Source: Sulfitobacter sp. F26169L (lineage in GTDB: Bacteria; Pseudomonadota; Alphaproteobacteria; Rhodobacterales; Rhodobacteraceae). Taken from it: a stretch of 64,000 bases of DNA. Where the stretch lies: NCBI RefSeq assembly GCF_026410285.1, contig NZ_JAPMLP010000004.1, positions 489,508 to 553,507 on the forward strand. The letters run 5' to 3'. Shown piece after piece: positions 8,755 to 17,424 of this stretch. The number at the start of each line of letters is the position of its first letter. Position 1 is the first letter of the stretch. Made by a program: the position numbers and the translations under genes. The notes under the pieces were generated by a model, which was given only the letters and a program-made list of their open reading frames with translations, was not told the origin of the DNA and made no database searches.

Positions 8755-10069
8755 TACTGCGGTCGGCAGGCTGACCCACAGGCGTGTTCTTAACATCGCT
8801 GTGCCGGTGGTCCTGTCCAACGCGACTGTTCCTATATTGGGTGCGGTCGATACTGGCGTTGTGGGGCAGATGGGCCTTGCCGCACCAATCGGCGCGGTGG
8901 GTATTGGCGCGATTATCCTGTCAGCTTTTTACTGGGTATTCGGGTTTTTGCGCATGGGCACAGTGGGACTGGCCGCGCAGGCCGAAGGGCAGGGCGACAG
9001 CGACGAGGTCGCGGCACTGCTGACCCGCGCGCTGATGATTGGTCTGGGTGCAGGTATTGTTATCATCGCGCTGCAATCGGCGTTGTTCTGGGCGGCTTTC
9101 CGTGTCTCGCCCGCCAGTGCCGAGGTTGAAGGACTGGCGCGGCAATATATGGCCCTTCGCATCTGGTCTGCGCCAGCCGCTATCGCGCTTTACGGCATAA
9201 CAGGATGGTTGATTGCCCAAGAGCGCACGCGCGCGGTGCTGGTGCTGCAACTATGGATGAACGGGCTGAACATCGGCCTTGATATCTGGTTTGTGATTGG
9301 TCTGGGCTGGGGCGTGCAGGGCGTTGCCTTTGCCACTGTGCTGGCGGAATGGAGTGGATTTGCGCTGGGCCTTTGGTTTTGCCGTGTGGCGTTTGCGGGC
9401 GCTGCATGGCGCGCATGGGCAAATGTTTTTGATGGCATGCGGTGGCGGCGGATGATGTCGGTCAACACCGATATCCTGATCCGCTCGCTTCTGTTGCAGG
9501 CGATATTTGTCAGCTTCATGTTTGTGGGCGCGGGACAAGGCGATGTGACTTTGGCAGCCAATCAGGTGCTGCTGCAATTCCTGATGATCGCAAGCTATGC
9601 ATTGGACGGTTTTGCCTTCTCGGCCGAAGCGCTGGTGGGCAAAGCGACCGGCGCGCGTGATGCTTTACGCTTGCGCCGTGCGGCGCTTTTGACATCTGGC
9701 TGGGGGTTTGCGGTTGCCGCTCTTATGGCGGTTGCCTTTGCAGTTACCGGGGGCATGATTGTCGATGCGATGACGACAGCGCCGAACGTGCGCACCCAAG
9801 CGCGTGAGTATCTGCCCTATCTTGTCGGCATGCCGGTAATCGCCTGCGCTGCATTCATGCTGGACGGGATATTCATCGGCGCCACCCGCAGCCGCGACAT
9901 GCGCAATATGATGGCGCTGTCGTTCGCCGTCTATCTGGTGAGCGTTGTGGTGCTGGTGCCGCTGGCGGGCAACCACGGGCTGTGGCTGGCCATGCTGATA
10001 TCGTTTGTTGCGCGTGCTGTGACGTTGGGGGCGCGGTATCCCGCGCTGGAGCGTGCAACGGCGGGGTAA
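8747..10069 (+). CDS. MATE family efflux transporter
   Basis: 440 residues, nearly all hydrophobic, consistent with about 12 membrane helices in two homologous halves. Each half begins with the MATE pattern of a helix running into PVVLSNATVPILGAVDTGVVGQMG (broken here by description: the P.......D..V.G motif) and the second half contains the related SYALDGFAFSAEALVGKA. These transporters exchange Na+ or H+ for cationic drugs or metabolites. The start is the GTG at 8747, eight bases inside the preceding thioesterase gene, which makes the three genes one coupled operon. The C-terminus is close to a shared hairpin with pyrD. Confidence 0.88.
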   Translation: MADTAVGRLTHRRVLNIAVPVVLSNATVPILGAVDTGVVGQMGLAAPIGAVGIGAIILSAFYWVFGFLRMGTVGLAAQAEGQGDSDEVAALLTRALMIGLGAGIVIIALQSALFWAAFRVSPASAEVEGLARQYMALRIWSAPAAIALYGITGWLIAQERTRAVLVLQLWMNGLNIGLDIWFVIGLGWGVQGVAFATVLAEWSGFALGLWFCRVAFAGAAWRAWANVFDGMRWRRMMSVNTDILIRSLLLQAIFVSFMFVGAGQGDVTLAANQVLLQFLMIASYALDGFAFSAEALVGKATGARDALRLRRAALLTSGWGFAVAALMAVAFAVTGGMIVDAMTTAPNVRTQAREYLPYLVGMPVIACAAFMLDGIFIGATRSRDMRNMMALSFAVYLVSVVVLVPLAGNHGLWLAMLISFVARAVTLGARYPALERATAG

Positions 10070-10079
10070 CTACCCGCCG
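10059..10079. terminator. hairpin between convergent MATE and pyrD genes
   Basis: CGGCGGG at 10059-10065 pairs with CCCGCCG at 10073-10079, and the intervening bases can extend the stem (GGTA/TACC). It overlaps the stop codon of the MATE gene and abuts the pyrD stop. No long T run on either side, so it is a weak candidate for a bidirectional terminator. Confidence 0.45.
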
Positions 10080-10080
10080 C

Positions 10081-11124
10081 TCAGAGCCAATCGTCGCGGC
10101 GGGATCCGATAGCTTCGGACACCGAAGCAAACCCGTCACGGGCGAGCCGCTCGTCAATGCCGCGCGCGATGGAGCCGACCATCGACAGCCCGCCGAACAC
10201 CAATGCGGTGTATAGTTGTACGGCTGTGGCCCCTGCGCAAATCTTGGCATAGGCCTGATCCGCATCGCTGATCCCCCCGACGCCGATGATTGGCACATCA
10301 GTGAGCGTGGACAGACGCGCCAACACCCGTGTGGATTTTTCAAACAACGGCGCGCCGGACAACCCGCCCGCCTCGTCCTTATGCGCTGAACGCAGACCTT
10401 CGCGTGACAAGGTTGTGTTCGTTGCAATGATCGCCGCAACGCCTGCGTCTTGCGCGACCTGAGCGACATCGGCAATTTCGGCGTCCGTCAGGTCAGGCGC
10501 GATTTTCAGCATTACAGGCGTATCACCACGCACCTGCATCACACCCTCCAGCAATCCGGCAAGTGCGGCCTTGCCCTGAAGGTCACGCAGTTTTTCAGTG
10601 TTCGGGGATGATACGTTTACGGTGGCAAAATCAACGTGATCTTTCGCCACTTCCATTACGCGCGCGAAATCCGCGGCGCGGTCGGGGCTGGTTTTGTTTG
10701 CGCCAAGGTTCAGTCCGACAGGGACGGTGCGTTTTGCCGATGCAATGCGCGCACAGATCGCATCCACCCCGTCATTGTTAAAGCCGAACCTGTTGATCGC
10801 GGCACGATCCTCGCTCAGGCGGAACAGGCGCGGTTTGTCGTTGCCTGATTGCGGCAAGGGCGTGGCGGCACCCACTTCGATAAATCCGAAACCGGCAACA
10901 CTCAGCGGTTCGATTGCAGTGGCGTTTTTGTCAAACCCAGCGGCAAGGCCGACAGGGTTCAGCAGTGCCAGACCCGCCAGATCGACCGCCAGCCGTGGTG
11001 TGCTGACAGGGCCGGGGCGGGGGGCAAGACCCGCGCGAAGGGCCCGAATGGCAAGACCGTGGGCTGCTTCGGGGTCAAACTGGCGCAGAACGCTCAGGCC
11101 CATCGCCTCGATCAGGGCGTTCAC
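10081..11124 (-). CDS. pyrD: dihydroorotate dehydrogenase (quinone), class 2
   Basis: 347 residues, the usual length for class 2 enzymes, which oxidise dihydroorotate to orotate in pyrimidine synthesis and pass electrons to the membrane quinone pool. The N-terminal membrane-association helices (residues 1-40) are present. Motifs: [63 protein letters not shown] with the catalytic serine, and [21 protein letters not shown] for FMN phosphate binding. It starts four bases inside the DUF1330 gene (ATGA), so it is the third gene of a reverse-strand operon with two small proteins. Confidence 0.95.
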   Translation of the reverse strand: MNALIEAMGLSVLRQFDPEAAHGLAIRALRAGLAPRPGPVSTPRLAVDLAGLALLNPVGLAAGFDKNATAIEPLSVAGFGFIEVGAATPLPQSGNDKPRLFRLSEDRAAINRFGFNNDGVDAICARIASAKRTVPVGLNLGANKTSPDRAADFARVMEVAKDHVDFATVNVSSPNTEKLRDLQGKAALAGLLEGVMQVRGDTPVMLKIAPDLTDAEIADVAQVAQDAGVAAIIATNTTLSREGLRSAHKDEAGGLSGAPLFEKSTRVLARLSTLTDVPIIGVGGISDADQAYAKICAGATAVQLYTALVFGGLSMVGSIARGIDERLARDGFASVSEAIGSRRDDWL

Positions 11125-11552
11125 GCGAAGATATCCGTTACGTCCAGCGGTTTGGTGCGGATCAGTCGCGAGTTCCGTACCGCAGCTTGGCGGTGAACAA
11201 CCGCCTTTTGGTATTCGGGATCAGTAACCATTGCCAAAAACGCGCCTGCTGTGGGGTAACGGGCGATGAACATCGCATCCCATCGCTCGGACGGGTCCCC
11301 GATCAACGCTACCTCATAATCACCGCGCCAGATGATTTCACCACCCACACGTTTCAGAACAGGGCCACTGGCCACGCCATAATTTTTGTACGCCTGCGCG
11401 CCGGTTAGGTTCTGGCCCGCCAGTTCATGCCCATCGGGGTATTCGGCTGTTTCGAAAAACTGCACAAGGTTCAGCATGTTGATCGGTGTGTTGCGGTCCA
11501 GTGATTTGAAGATATCAAACTGGGCGCGTTCGGTATCGCGGTGATCGGTCAT
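11121..11552 (-). CDS. DUF1330 family protein
   Basis: 143 residues from the ATG at 11552; the longer reading frame upstream is an antisense artefact of the preceding gene. The protein looks like a dimeric alpha/beta ferredoxin-like barrel: INMLNLVQF near the start, [16 protein letters not shown] in the middle, and [24 protein letters not shown] followed by an [12 protein letters not shown] tail, which matches DUF1330. The biochemical role of this family is not established. It overlaps DUF952 upstream by four bases and pyrD downstream by four bases, so it is translated in a coupled operon. Confidence 0.8.
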   Translation of the reverse strand: MTDHRDTERAQFDIFKSLDRNTPINMLNLVQFFETAEYPDGHELAGQNLTGAQAYKNYGVASGPVLKRVGGEIIWRGDYEVALIGDPSERWDAMFIARYPTAGAFLAMVTDPEYQKAVVHRQAAVRNSRLIRTKPLDVTDIFA

Positions 11553-11899
11553 AATGCAGCATCCTCCAGACCTGCGGGGAACTGATGCACGCCGTTGTCC
11601 AGCGGCAGCGGTTGCGCCCAGACGACGTCGTCCATCGTCAGTTCGCGATACAGATGCGGAAACAGCGCATCCCCGCGCGACACTTCCCATTCCAGTTCGG
11701 GGCCAAGATTGTCCGTTTCGGCCGCGATCAGAAACAGCCCGTCCTGGCCTGCGAAATGCTTCGAAGCCGTTTCGGCAGCTTGGTTGGCGGTTGAAAAGTG
11801 AATGTAGCCGTCTGCTACGTCTATCGGGGCACCTGTGGTTTGACCTCGCGCACGCAAGGCTTGCCATTCTTCGGTGCGGAAAATTTTGAATATAAGCAT
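11549..11899 (-). CDS. DUF952 family protein
   Basis: 116 residues. The DUF952 pattern is clear: IFKIFRTEEWQALRARG, then DGYIHFSTANQAAETASKHF (the IHFS..Q motif), a GLFLIAAETD strand and FPHLYRELTMDDVVWAQPLP near the C-terminus. The fold resembles ADP-ribosyltransferase-like proteins in my recollection, but no activity is established for this family. The ATG at 11899 opens a three-gene operon with the DUF1330 gene and pyrD. No obvious ribosome site beyond an AT-rich run upstream. Confidence 0.85.
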   Translation of the reverse strand: MLIFKIFRTEEWQALRARGQTTGAPIDVADGYIHFSTANQAAETASKHFAGQDGLFLIAAETDNLGPELEWEVSRGDALFPHLYRELTMDDVVWAQPLPLDNGVHQFPAGLEDAAL

Positions 11900-12078
11900 G
11901 GATCAGTTGATGCCTTTGTGTGGCTATCGGGTCAAGACCCGATGCGATGGCAAACCCCGCTGGTATCTTTGCAGGCGGCAGACCGCCAGCGGCAGAGCGC
12001 GCGCGCGAACATCGGCTTTGACAGACCGTGTGCTGCTTGTCACGGTAAGGGCAGACCATTCAACATCGGGGGACAACC

Positions 12079-13635
12079 ATGAAACGATTCCTATTAAGTG
12101 TTGCAGCGCTTGGCCTGACGGCTGGTATGGCTGCGGCGGATTACACGATAACGATTCTGCACACGAATGACTTTCACGCGCGATTTGAACCGATCAGCAA
12201 ATATGACGGACCGTGCGGCGCAGAGGACAATACTGAAGGCAAGTGTTTTGGCGGCACCGCCCGTTTGGTCACAGCAATCAAGCAAGCACGTGAGCGCAGC
12301 AATAACGCGATTCTGGTGGATGGCGGAGACCAGTTTCAGGGCACGCTGTTTTACACCTACTACAAAGGCAAACTTGCCGCCGAGATGATGAACAAGCTGG
12401 GCTATGACGCGATGACCGTGGGCAACCATGAATTTGATGACGGTCCCGAAGTGCTGGCAGCGTTTATGTCGGAACTGAAATTTCCGATCCTGATGTCCAA
12501 CGCGGATGTCAGCGGCGAGCCGCTGCTGGCCGACAAACTGGCGAAATCTGTAGTGATCGAACGGGGCGGAGAACAGATCGGCCTGATCGGTCTGACACCG
12601 CAAGACACCGACGAACTGGCCAGTCCCGGTGACAACGTTATTTTCACTGATCCGGTTGGTGCTGTGCAGGGAGAGGTTGATCTGCTGACTGCGCGCGGCG
12701 TGAACAAGATCATCGTGCTCAGCCACTCCAGTTATGCTGTCGACCAGAAAGTTGCGGCAGAGACGACCGGCGTTGACGTCATCGTCGGTGGTCACTCGAA
12801 TACATTGCTCAGCAACACCGACGAGCGGGCAGAGGGGCCATACCCCACGATGGTGGGAAATACCGCGATTGTGCAGGCCTATGCCTACGGCAAATATCTG
12901 GGTGAGCTGAACGTCACTTTTGATGATGCGGGTAACGTGACCGAAGCCAAGGGCGATCCGATCCTGATTGATGCCTCGCTGGCTGAGGACGACGAAACCG
13001 TTGCGCGGATTGCCGAAATGGCCGCGCCGCTGGAGGAGATACGCAACAAGGTTGTGGCCGACACAGCAGAACCGATTGGCGGTGACCGTGCTGTGTGCCG
13101 TGTGCAGGAATGTACGATGGGTAACCTGATTGCCGATGCAATGTTGGCCCGTGTGGCCGAGCAGGGCATTGATGTTGCCATTATGAACAGCGGTGGTATC
13201 CGCGCCTCTATCAACGCCGGTCAGGTTACGATGGGTGATGTGTTGACCGTGCTGCCGTTCCAGAACACGCTCTCGACGTTTCAGGTCACCGGCGAAGTGC
13301 TGGTTGCCGCGCTTGAAAACGGGGTGAGCCAGATAGAGGAAGGCGCGGGGCGTTTCCCGCAAGTGTCCGGCATGACGTTCTCATTTGATCCCGCCGCCGA
13401 GGCCGGTAGCCGTGTGTCTGACGTGATGGTAGCAGGGGCTGCGGTGGATATGGCCAAAACCTACGGTGTTGTATCCAACAACTATGTGCGCAATGGCGGG
13501 GATGGCTATGACATGTTCGAAACTGCCGCTAACCCCTATGATTTCGGGCCTGATCTGGCTGATGTCACGGCAGAGTTTATTGCCGCAAATGCACCTTACA
13601 AACCTTACACAGACGGGCGCATAACGTCGAAGTAA
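12079..13635 (+). CDS. periplasmic bifunctional metallophosphatase / 5'-nucleotidase
   Basis: 518 residues with a Sec signal peptide (MKRFLLSVAALGLTAGMAAA, cleavage before DYTITI). The N-terminal calcineurin-like domain has ILHTNDFHAR, VDGGDQFQGT, VGNHEFDDG and VGGHSN for the two metal ions. The C-terminal 5'-nucleotidase domain has NSGGIRASI, LPFQNTLSTF and NNYVRNGGDGYDMF for nucleoside binding. Such enzymes dephosphorylate nucleotides in the periplasm for scavenging of phosphate and nucleosides. It is transcribed alone: a divergent operon lies upstream and a strong hairpin follows. Confidence 0.92.
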   Translation: MKRFLLSVAALGLTAGMAAADYTITILHTNDFHARFEPISKYDGPCGAEDNTEGKCFGGTARLVTAIKQARERSNNAILVDGGDQFQGTLFYTYYKGKLAAEMMNKLGYDAMTVGNHEFDDGPEVLAAFMSELKFPILMSNADVSGEPLLADKLAKSVVIERGGEQIGLIGLTPQDTDELASPGDNVIFTDPVGAVQGEVDLLTARGVNKIIVLSHSSYAVDQKVAAETTGVDVIVGGHSNTLLSNTDERAEGPYPTMVGNTAIVQAYAYGKYLGELNVTFDDAGNVTEAKGDPILIDASLAEDDETVARIAEMAAPLEEIRNKVVADTAEPIGGDRAVCRVQECTMGNLIADAMLARVAEQGIDVAIMNSGGIRASINAGQVTMGDVLTVLPFQNTLSTFQVTGEVLVAALENGVSQIEEGAGRFPQVSGMTFSFDPAAEAGSRVSDVMVAGAAVDMAKTYGVVSNNYVRNGGDGYDMFETAANPYDFGPDLADVTAEFIAANAPYKPYTDGRITSK

Positions 13636-13646
13636 ATACGGTTTTG

Positions 13647-13674
13647 AATGGCGCGCCTGGACTGGCGCGCCATT
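13647..13674 (+). terminator. hairpin after the 5'-nucleotidase gene
   Basis: Perfect 11-base-pair stem: AATGGCGCGCC (13647-13657), 6-base loop, GGCGCGCCATT (13664-13674). It lies 12 bases after the stop codon. The downstream T run is weak (CCATTT), so termination efficiency is uncertain. Confidence 0.6.
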
Positions 13675-13818
13675 CCATTTGATCTGCCGGCCGCTCAGCG
13701 CGCGAAAATCGATCAGCGCTGGCAAGTGCGCCTGATTGAGCGCAAGTGCAATAATCTAACCTGCCAATTTTGCGCGACCCACCCTATGTTACTCCCGAAA
13801 GAATGCGGAGGTGCGCTG

Positions 13819-14505
13819 ATGTGTGGACGAATGGCAATGACCGTGCCGCCAGAAGCTATGGCACAGGTTTTCGGGGCGGCGCCGGCGAACTCGCTTCCGG
13901 AGGGGCCGAATTACAACATTTGCCCGACAAACCGTATTGCGGTGATTACCGGTGGCGAAAACCGGCCGCGGCAGATGGAGGCAATGCGTTGGGGCCTGAT
14001 CCCGCACTGGTACAAAAAGCCGAACGATGGGCCGCTGTTGATCAATGCGCGCGCAGAAACGGTGCTAGACAAACCGGCCTTCCGCTCTGCGGTGCACACA
14101 CGGCGGGCGCTGGTGGTTGCGAGCGGTTTTTACGAATGGACAAAGGATGCAGAGGGTGGCCGTGATCCGTGGTATATTACACGACGCGATGGCGCGCCGC
14201 TTGCGTTTGCGGGCCTGTGGCAAAGCTGGACAGATCCCGCGAACGAAGAAGAGCTGCGCACGGTGGCCGCGCTGACCATCGCGGCAAACACGCCGATGCA
14301 GGCCATTCACCACCGCATGCCCGTGATTGTCGAACAACCAGATTTCGGCCTGTGGCTGGGCGAACAGGGGAAAGGCGCCGCTGCGCTAATGCGAGCGGCG
14401 GGCGATGACATACTACAGTGGCACCGTGTTGACCGGAAAGTGAATTCGAATCGCGCGTCCGGCCCCGAACTGATCGAGCCATGGGAGCCGGACAACGACA
14501 GTTAA
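13819..14505 (+). CDS. SRAP family abasic-site processing protein (YedK/HMCES)
   Basis: 228 residues from the ATG at 13819, chosen because cysteine 2 (MCGRMAM) must be next to the initiator methionine: after Met removal it forms a thiazolidine link with an abasic site in single-stranded DNA. Other active-site elements are present: NARAET (Asn), SGFYEW (Glu) and HHRMPVI (His). The typical MRWGLIPHW segment is also there. A GGAGGTG site lies a few bases upstream. The protein shields abasic sites at forks from strand breaks. It stands alone, with no SOS box that I can identify. Confidence 0.93.
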   Translation: MCGRMAMTVPPEAMAQVFGAAPANSLPEGPNYNICPTNRIAVITGGENRPRQMEAMRWGLIPHWYKKPNDGPLLINARAETVLDKPAFRSAVHTRRALVVASGFYEWTKDAEGGRDPWYITRRDGAPLAFAGLWQSWTDPANEEELRTVAALTIAANTPMQAIHHRMPVIVEQPDFGLWLGEQGKGAAALMRAAGDDILQWHRVDRKVNSNRASGPELIEPWEPDNDS

Positions 14506-14525
14506 TCCGGCAGCCTTCCGGTTTC

Positions 14526-14909
14526 TCAGTTGTCGTTAAGAGCTGGATTGCCGCTGAAGTTCAGTGTGCCAACCACTTGCACATTGCCGTCTTCGTTAAC
14601 TTCGTCTTCCGGTCCTCCGGGAACCAGACTGAGGTACTGGTTTGGCATGTTTTCTTCGATGGTCAGCGTTGCGGTTGCGCCGTTTGCCAAGCCCTGCACG
14701 ACCCAGCTGCCATCATCGGCGGCAATCGTACGGGTATTGCCTGAGATATTCTCGAAAACAACGATATCGCCAGGCTCGACATAACTGATTTCAGGGAAAA
14801 ATGCGTAATCCATCATCAGAACATGGTATTGTTCGGCAGAGGCAAAGCCTGCAGTACCGGACAGCGCTGCGGCTGATATGGCAGCGCGCATAATAAATTT
14901 GCTAAGCAT
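14526..14909 (-). CDS. exported cupredoxin-like protein lacking copper ligands
   Basis: 127 residues with a cleavable signal peptide (residues 1-25, ending ...GFASA). The mature part follows a plastocyanin or pseudoazurin pattern: YAFFPEISYVEPGDIVVFEN, then a strand with DGSWVVQGLANGATATLTI. Normal cupredoxins bind type 1 copper through two His, one Cys and usually Met. Here there is no cysteine at all and the only histidine (QYHVLMM) is in the first strand, while the position after VVFEN that should be a His is NTRTIA. The fold call is therefore inference, and copper binding is unlikely. The gene stands between SRAP and a LysR regulator. Confidence 0.65.
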   Translation of the reverse strand: MLSKFIMRAAISAAALSGTAGFASAEQYHVLMMDYAFFPEISYVEPGDIVVFENISGNTRTIAADDGSWVVQGLANGATATLTIEENMPNQYLSLVPGGPEDEVNEDGNVQVVGTLNFSGNPALNDN

Positions 14910-15017
14910 GGCTATGCTCCTTCATGTCGGCCCCCACCTTCACGAAAGTCGGGTGTAGGCCAACAATGTGGCCGAAGTGAGGCGAAGCAGGCAGTTGTTA
15001 ACTCTGATAGCGCGATC

Positions 15018-15908
15018 TTAGGCGCCCTGAGTTTGCCCCGCGAGCCATTCGCAAAACGCCACCAGCGGCGGCGGGGCAGGCCGGTCATCCGGCCAGACAA
15101 GGTAGTAGCTGCCGATGCTTTCGGTCGTTTTGTCCGATGCAAGAACCAGCTGGCCGTCTTTCAGATAGGGGTCTGCAACAAAGGTGGGCAGCAATGCAAT
15201 GCCCAGCCCGTGCAAGGCTGCCTGTGCCATGGTGGTGAACTGGTCAAACATCATCCCGTGTGGCGGATCGCAGGGCGCGCCCACCGCTTCGAACCATCGC
15301 GACCATGCGCGCGGGCGTGTCTCCAGATGCAGCAGGGGGTGGGCGCGCAGCGCTTGCGGATCATCAAAAGGGGCGCCTTGCAAATCGGGCGTGCAGACCG
15401 ACACAACAATCTCTGGCATCAGGGGCAGATAGTGCACACCTGGCCAGTCTTCGTGGCCGAAATGGATCGCTGCATCAAACCTGCTTGCTCCCAATGAGAA
15501 GGGTTGCAGCCGCGTCGACAGGTTAACTGTGATTTCACGGTGTTCAGCTGCAAATTCAGACAGACGGGGCGCCAGCCAATGCATCCCGAAAGCAGGCAGG
15601 ATCGCCAGCGTCAAAACACCGGTCTGCGATTCAGTTGCGGCATTCAGCGAGGCCTGCGCCAGCCGGCCGACAATGTCGCGCACTTCGCGCACGTATTCCG
15701 TTCCCGCCTGCGTCAGCTTCAAATGCCTGCCTTGGCGTGACATCAGTTGCACGCCCAACTGCCCCTCAAGAGCCTTGATTTGACGGCTGATCGCGGATTG
15801 CGTCAACGACAGCTCTGTTGCGGCTTGCGTGGCGCTTCCCAGCCGCGCGCAGGCCTCGAAAGCAAGCAGTGCCGACATGGACGGCAGATAGCGGCGCGGT
15901 GCAATCAT
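15018..15908 (-). CDS. LysR family transcriptional regulator (GcvA-like), probable regulator of gcdH
   Basis: 296 residues. The N-terminal winged helix-turn-helix reads LLAFEACARLGSATQAATELSLTQSAISRQIKALEGQLG; the remainder is a periplasmic-binding-protein-like effector domain, with hydrophobic strands such as GVLTLAILPAFGMHWLAPRL. It is divergent from glutaryl-CoA dehydrogenase with 107 bases between the start codons, the classic arrangement for a LysR activator and its target. The intergenic region has the small dyad CTCA-N5-TGAG (15921-15933). The effector may be glutarate or glutaryl-CoA, which is an inference from the neighbour. Confidence 0.88.
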   Translation of the reverse strand: MIAPRRYLPSMSALLAFEACARLGSATQAATELSLTQSAISRQIKALEGQLGVQLMSRQGRHLKLTQAGTEYVREVRDIVGRLAQASLNAATESQTGVLTLAILPAFGMHWLAPRLSEFAAEHREITVNLSTRLQPFSLGASRFDAAIHFGHEDWPGVHYLPLMPEIVVSVCTPDLQGAPFDDPQALRAHPLLHLETRPRAWSRWFEAVGAPCDPPHGMMFDQFTTMAQAALHGLGIALLPTFVADPYLKDGQLVLASDKTTESIGSYYLVWPDDRPAPPPLVAFCEWLAGQTQGA

Positions 15909-16015
15909 CTATTACAAAAACTCATGTATTGAGGAATAAGCATCGTTAGAACTTTCGCGCGGGATATGCAATAAGGCGCCAAACCACACTGCAATTCTCT
16001 TTGGAAGGATACGCC

Positions 16016-17239
16016 ATGAATGCCGACGCTCCGATTCTCAAAGCCAAGGACGCTCCCGATATGGGCAGCTTTGAATGGTCCGATCCCCTGCGTTTGAATG
16101 ACCAGCTGCTTGAGGACGAGCGGATGATCATGGAAAGTGCTAAATCCTACGCGCAGGAAAAGCTTCAGCCGCGCATCATTAAAGCTTACGAAAACGAAGA
16201 AACAGACGAAAGCATCTTCCGTGAAATGGGCGATATGGGTCTGTTGGGCGTTACAGTGCCCGAAGAGTACGGCGGGCTGGGCGGCTCTTATGTGTCGTAC
16301 GGTCTGGTCGCGCGCGAGGTTGAGCGTGTGGACAGCGGATACCGCTCGATGATGTCTGTGCAGTCATCCTTGGTGATGTATCCGATCTACGCCTACGGCT
16401 CGGAAGCGCAGCGCAAGAAGTACCTGCCAAAACTGGCCAGCGGTGAGTTTATCGGCTGCTTCGGCCTGACAGAGCCCGACGCGGGGTCTGATCCTGCCGG
16501 TATGAAAACCCGCGCTGTGAAAACCGCAAATGGTTACAAAATCACCGGTTCCAAGATGTGGATTTCTAACGCGCCGATCGCGGATGTATTTGTAGTCTGG
16601 GCAAAATCGGAAGAGCATGGCGGCAAAATCCGCGGCTTTGTGCTTGAAAAAGGGATGAAGGGCCTCAGCGCGCCGAAAGTCGGTAACAAACTGTCGCTGC
16701 GCGCCTCGATCACGGGTGAAATCGTGATGGACAACGTCGAAGTCGGCGACGATGCGTTGCTGCCGAATGTGCAGGGCTTGAAGGGTCCGTTTGGCTGTCT
16801 GAATCGTGCGCGGTACGGTATCAGCTGGGGTGTGATGGGCTCGGCAGAGTTCTGCTGGCATGCGGCACGCCAGTACGGGCTGGATCGTCACCAGTTCAAC
16901 AAGCCGCTGGCGCAAACCCAGCTGTTCCAGAAAAAGCTGGCTGATATGATGACCGAAATCACACTGGGTTTGCAGGCGTCCTTGCAGGTAGGTCGTTTGA
17001 TGGATGCCGCCAACGCTGCGCCCGAGATGATCTCGATCGTCAAGCGCAACAACTGCGGCAAAGCGCTGGAGATCGCACGTCACGCCCGCGACATGCATGG
17101 CGGCAACGGCATCTCAGGTGAATTCCAAGTGATCCGTCACATGATGAACCTTGAAACCGTCAACACTTACGAGGGCACTCACGACGTACACGCCCTGATC
17201 CTTGGCCGTGCGCAAACAGGATTGCAGGCGTTTTTCTAA
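16016..17239 (+). CDS. gcdH: glutaryl-CoA dehydrogenase
   Basis: 407 residues from the ATG at 16016 (GGAAGGA seven bases upstream). Glutaryl-CoA dehydrogenase oxidises and decarboxylates glutaryl-CoA to crotonyl-CoA in lysine, tryptophan and glutarate breakdown. Acyl-CoA dehydrogenase motifs: [58 protein letters not shown], and the catalytic glutamate in [18 protein letters not shown] near the C-terminus. The motif YEGTHD and the short N-terminal lead ([19 protein letters not shown]) are typical of GcdH rather than other members. A strong terminator follows at 17267, so it is monocistronic, controlled by the divergent LysR gene. Confidence 0.93.
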   Translation: MNADAPILKAKDAPDMGSFEWSDPLRLNDQLLEDERMIMESAKSYAQEKLQPRIIKAYENEETDESIFREMGDMGLLGVTVPEEYGGLGGSYVSYGLVAREVERVDSGYRSMMSVQSSLVMYPIYAYGSEAQRKKYLPKLASGEFIGCFGLTEPDAGSDPAGMKTRAVKTANGYKITGSKMWISNAPIADVFVVWAKSEEHGGKIRGFVLEKGMKGLSAPKVGNKLSLRASITGEIVMDNVEVGDDALLPNVQGLKGPFGCLNRARYGISWGVMGSAEFCWHAARQYGLDRHQFNKPLAQTQLFQKKLADMMTEITLGLQASLQVGRLMDAANAAPEMISIVKRNNCGKALEIARHARDMHGGNGISGEFQVIRHMMNLETVNTYEGTHDVHALILGRAQTGLQAFF

Positions 17240-17266
17240 ACGCACCATTCGCTACATTCAAAACAC

Positions 17267-17297
17267 AAAAACCCGCGCATCATTCGCGCGGGTTTTT
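17267..17297 (+). terminator. intrinsic terminator of gcdH
   Basis: Stem AAAAACCCGCGC (17267-17278) with a 7-base loop and GCGCGGGTTTTT (17286-17297). The T run follows directly, and the mirrored A run makes the structure functional in both directions, so it could also serve the reverse-strand gene ending at 17425. Confidence 0.9.
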
Positions 17298-17424
17298 ATT
17301 TTGGGATAGCTGCAAACCTCGCCGCGCTTCGTATTTGCACCGACCCTTACAAAGCATCTTTCAGCGCTGTAAAATGCCGGTGAGTGATCGCGGCCCGCAT
17401 CCATATCACATTCTAACAACGTAG

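Noticed and set aside
12094..13362. Long reverse-strand frame (422 codons) opposite the 5'-nucleotidase
   Set aside because: The forward gene has complete family motifs and a signal peptide. The reverse product is rich in His, Arg and Gln with no motif, typical of an antisense shadow in GC-rich coding DNA.
15921..15933. CTCA-N5-TGAG dyad between LysR and gcdH as a confirmed operator
   Set aside because: The stem is only four bases and no standard T-N11-A element was certain. It is mentioned with the LysR gene but not listed as a site.
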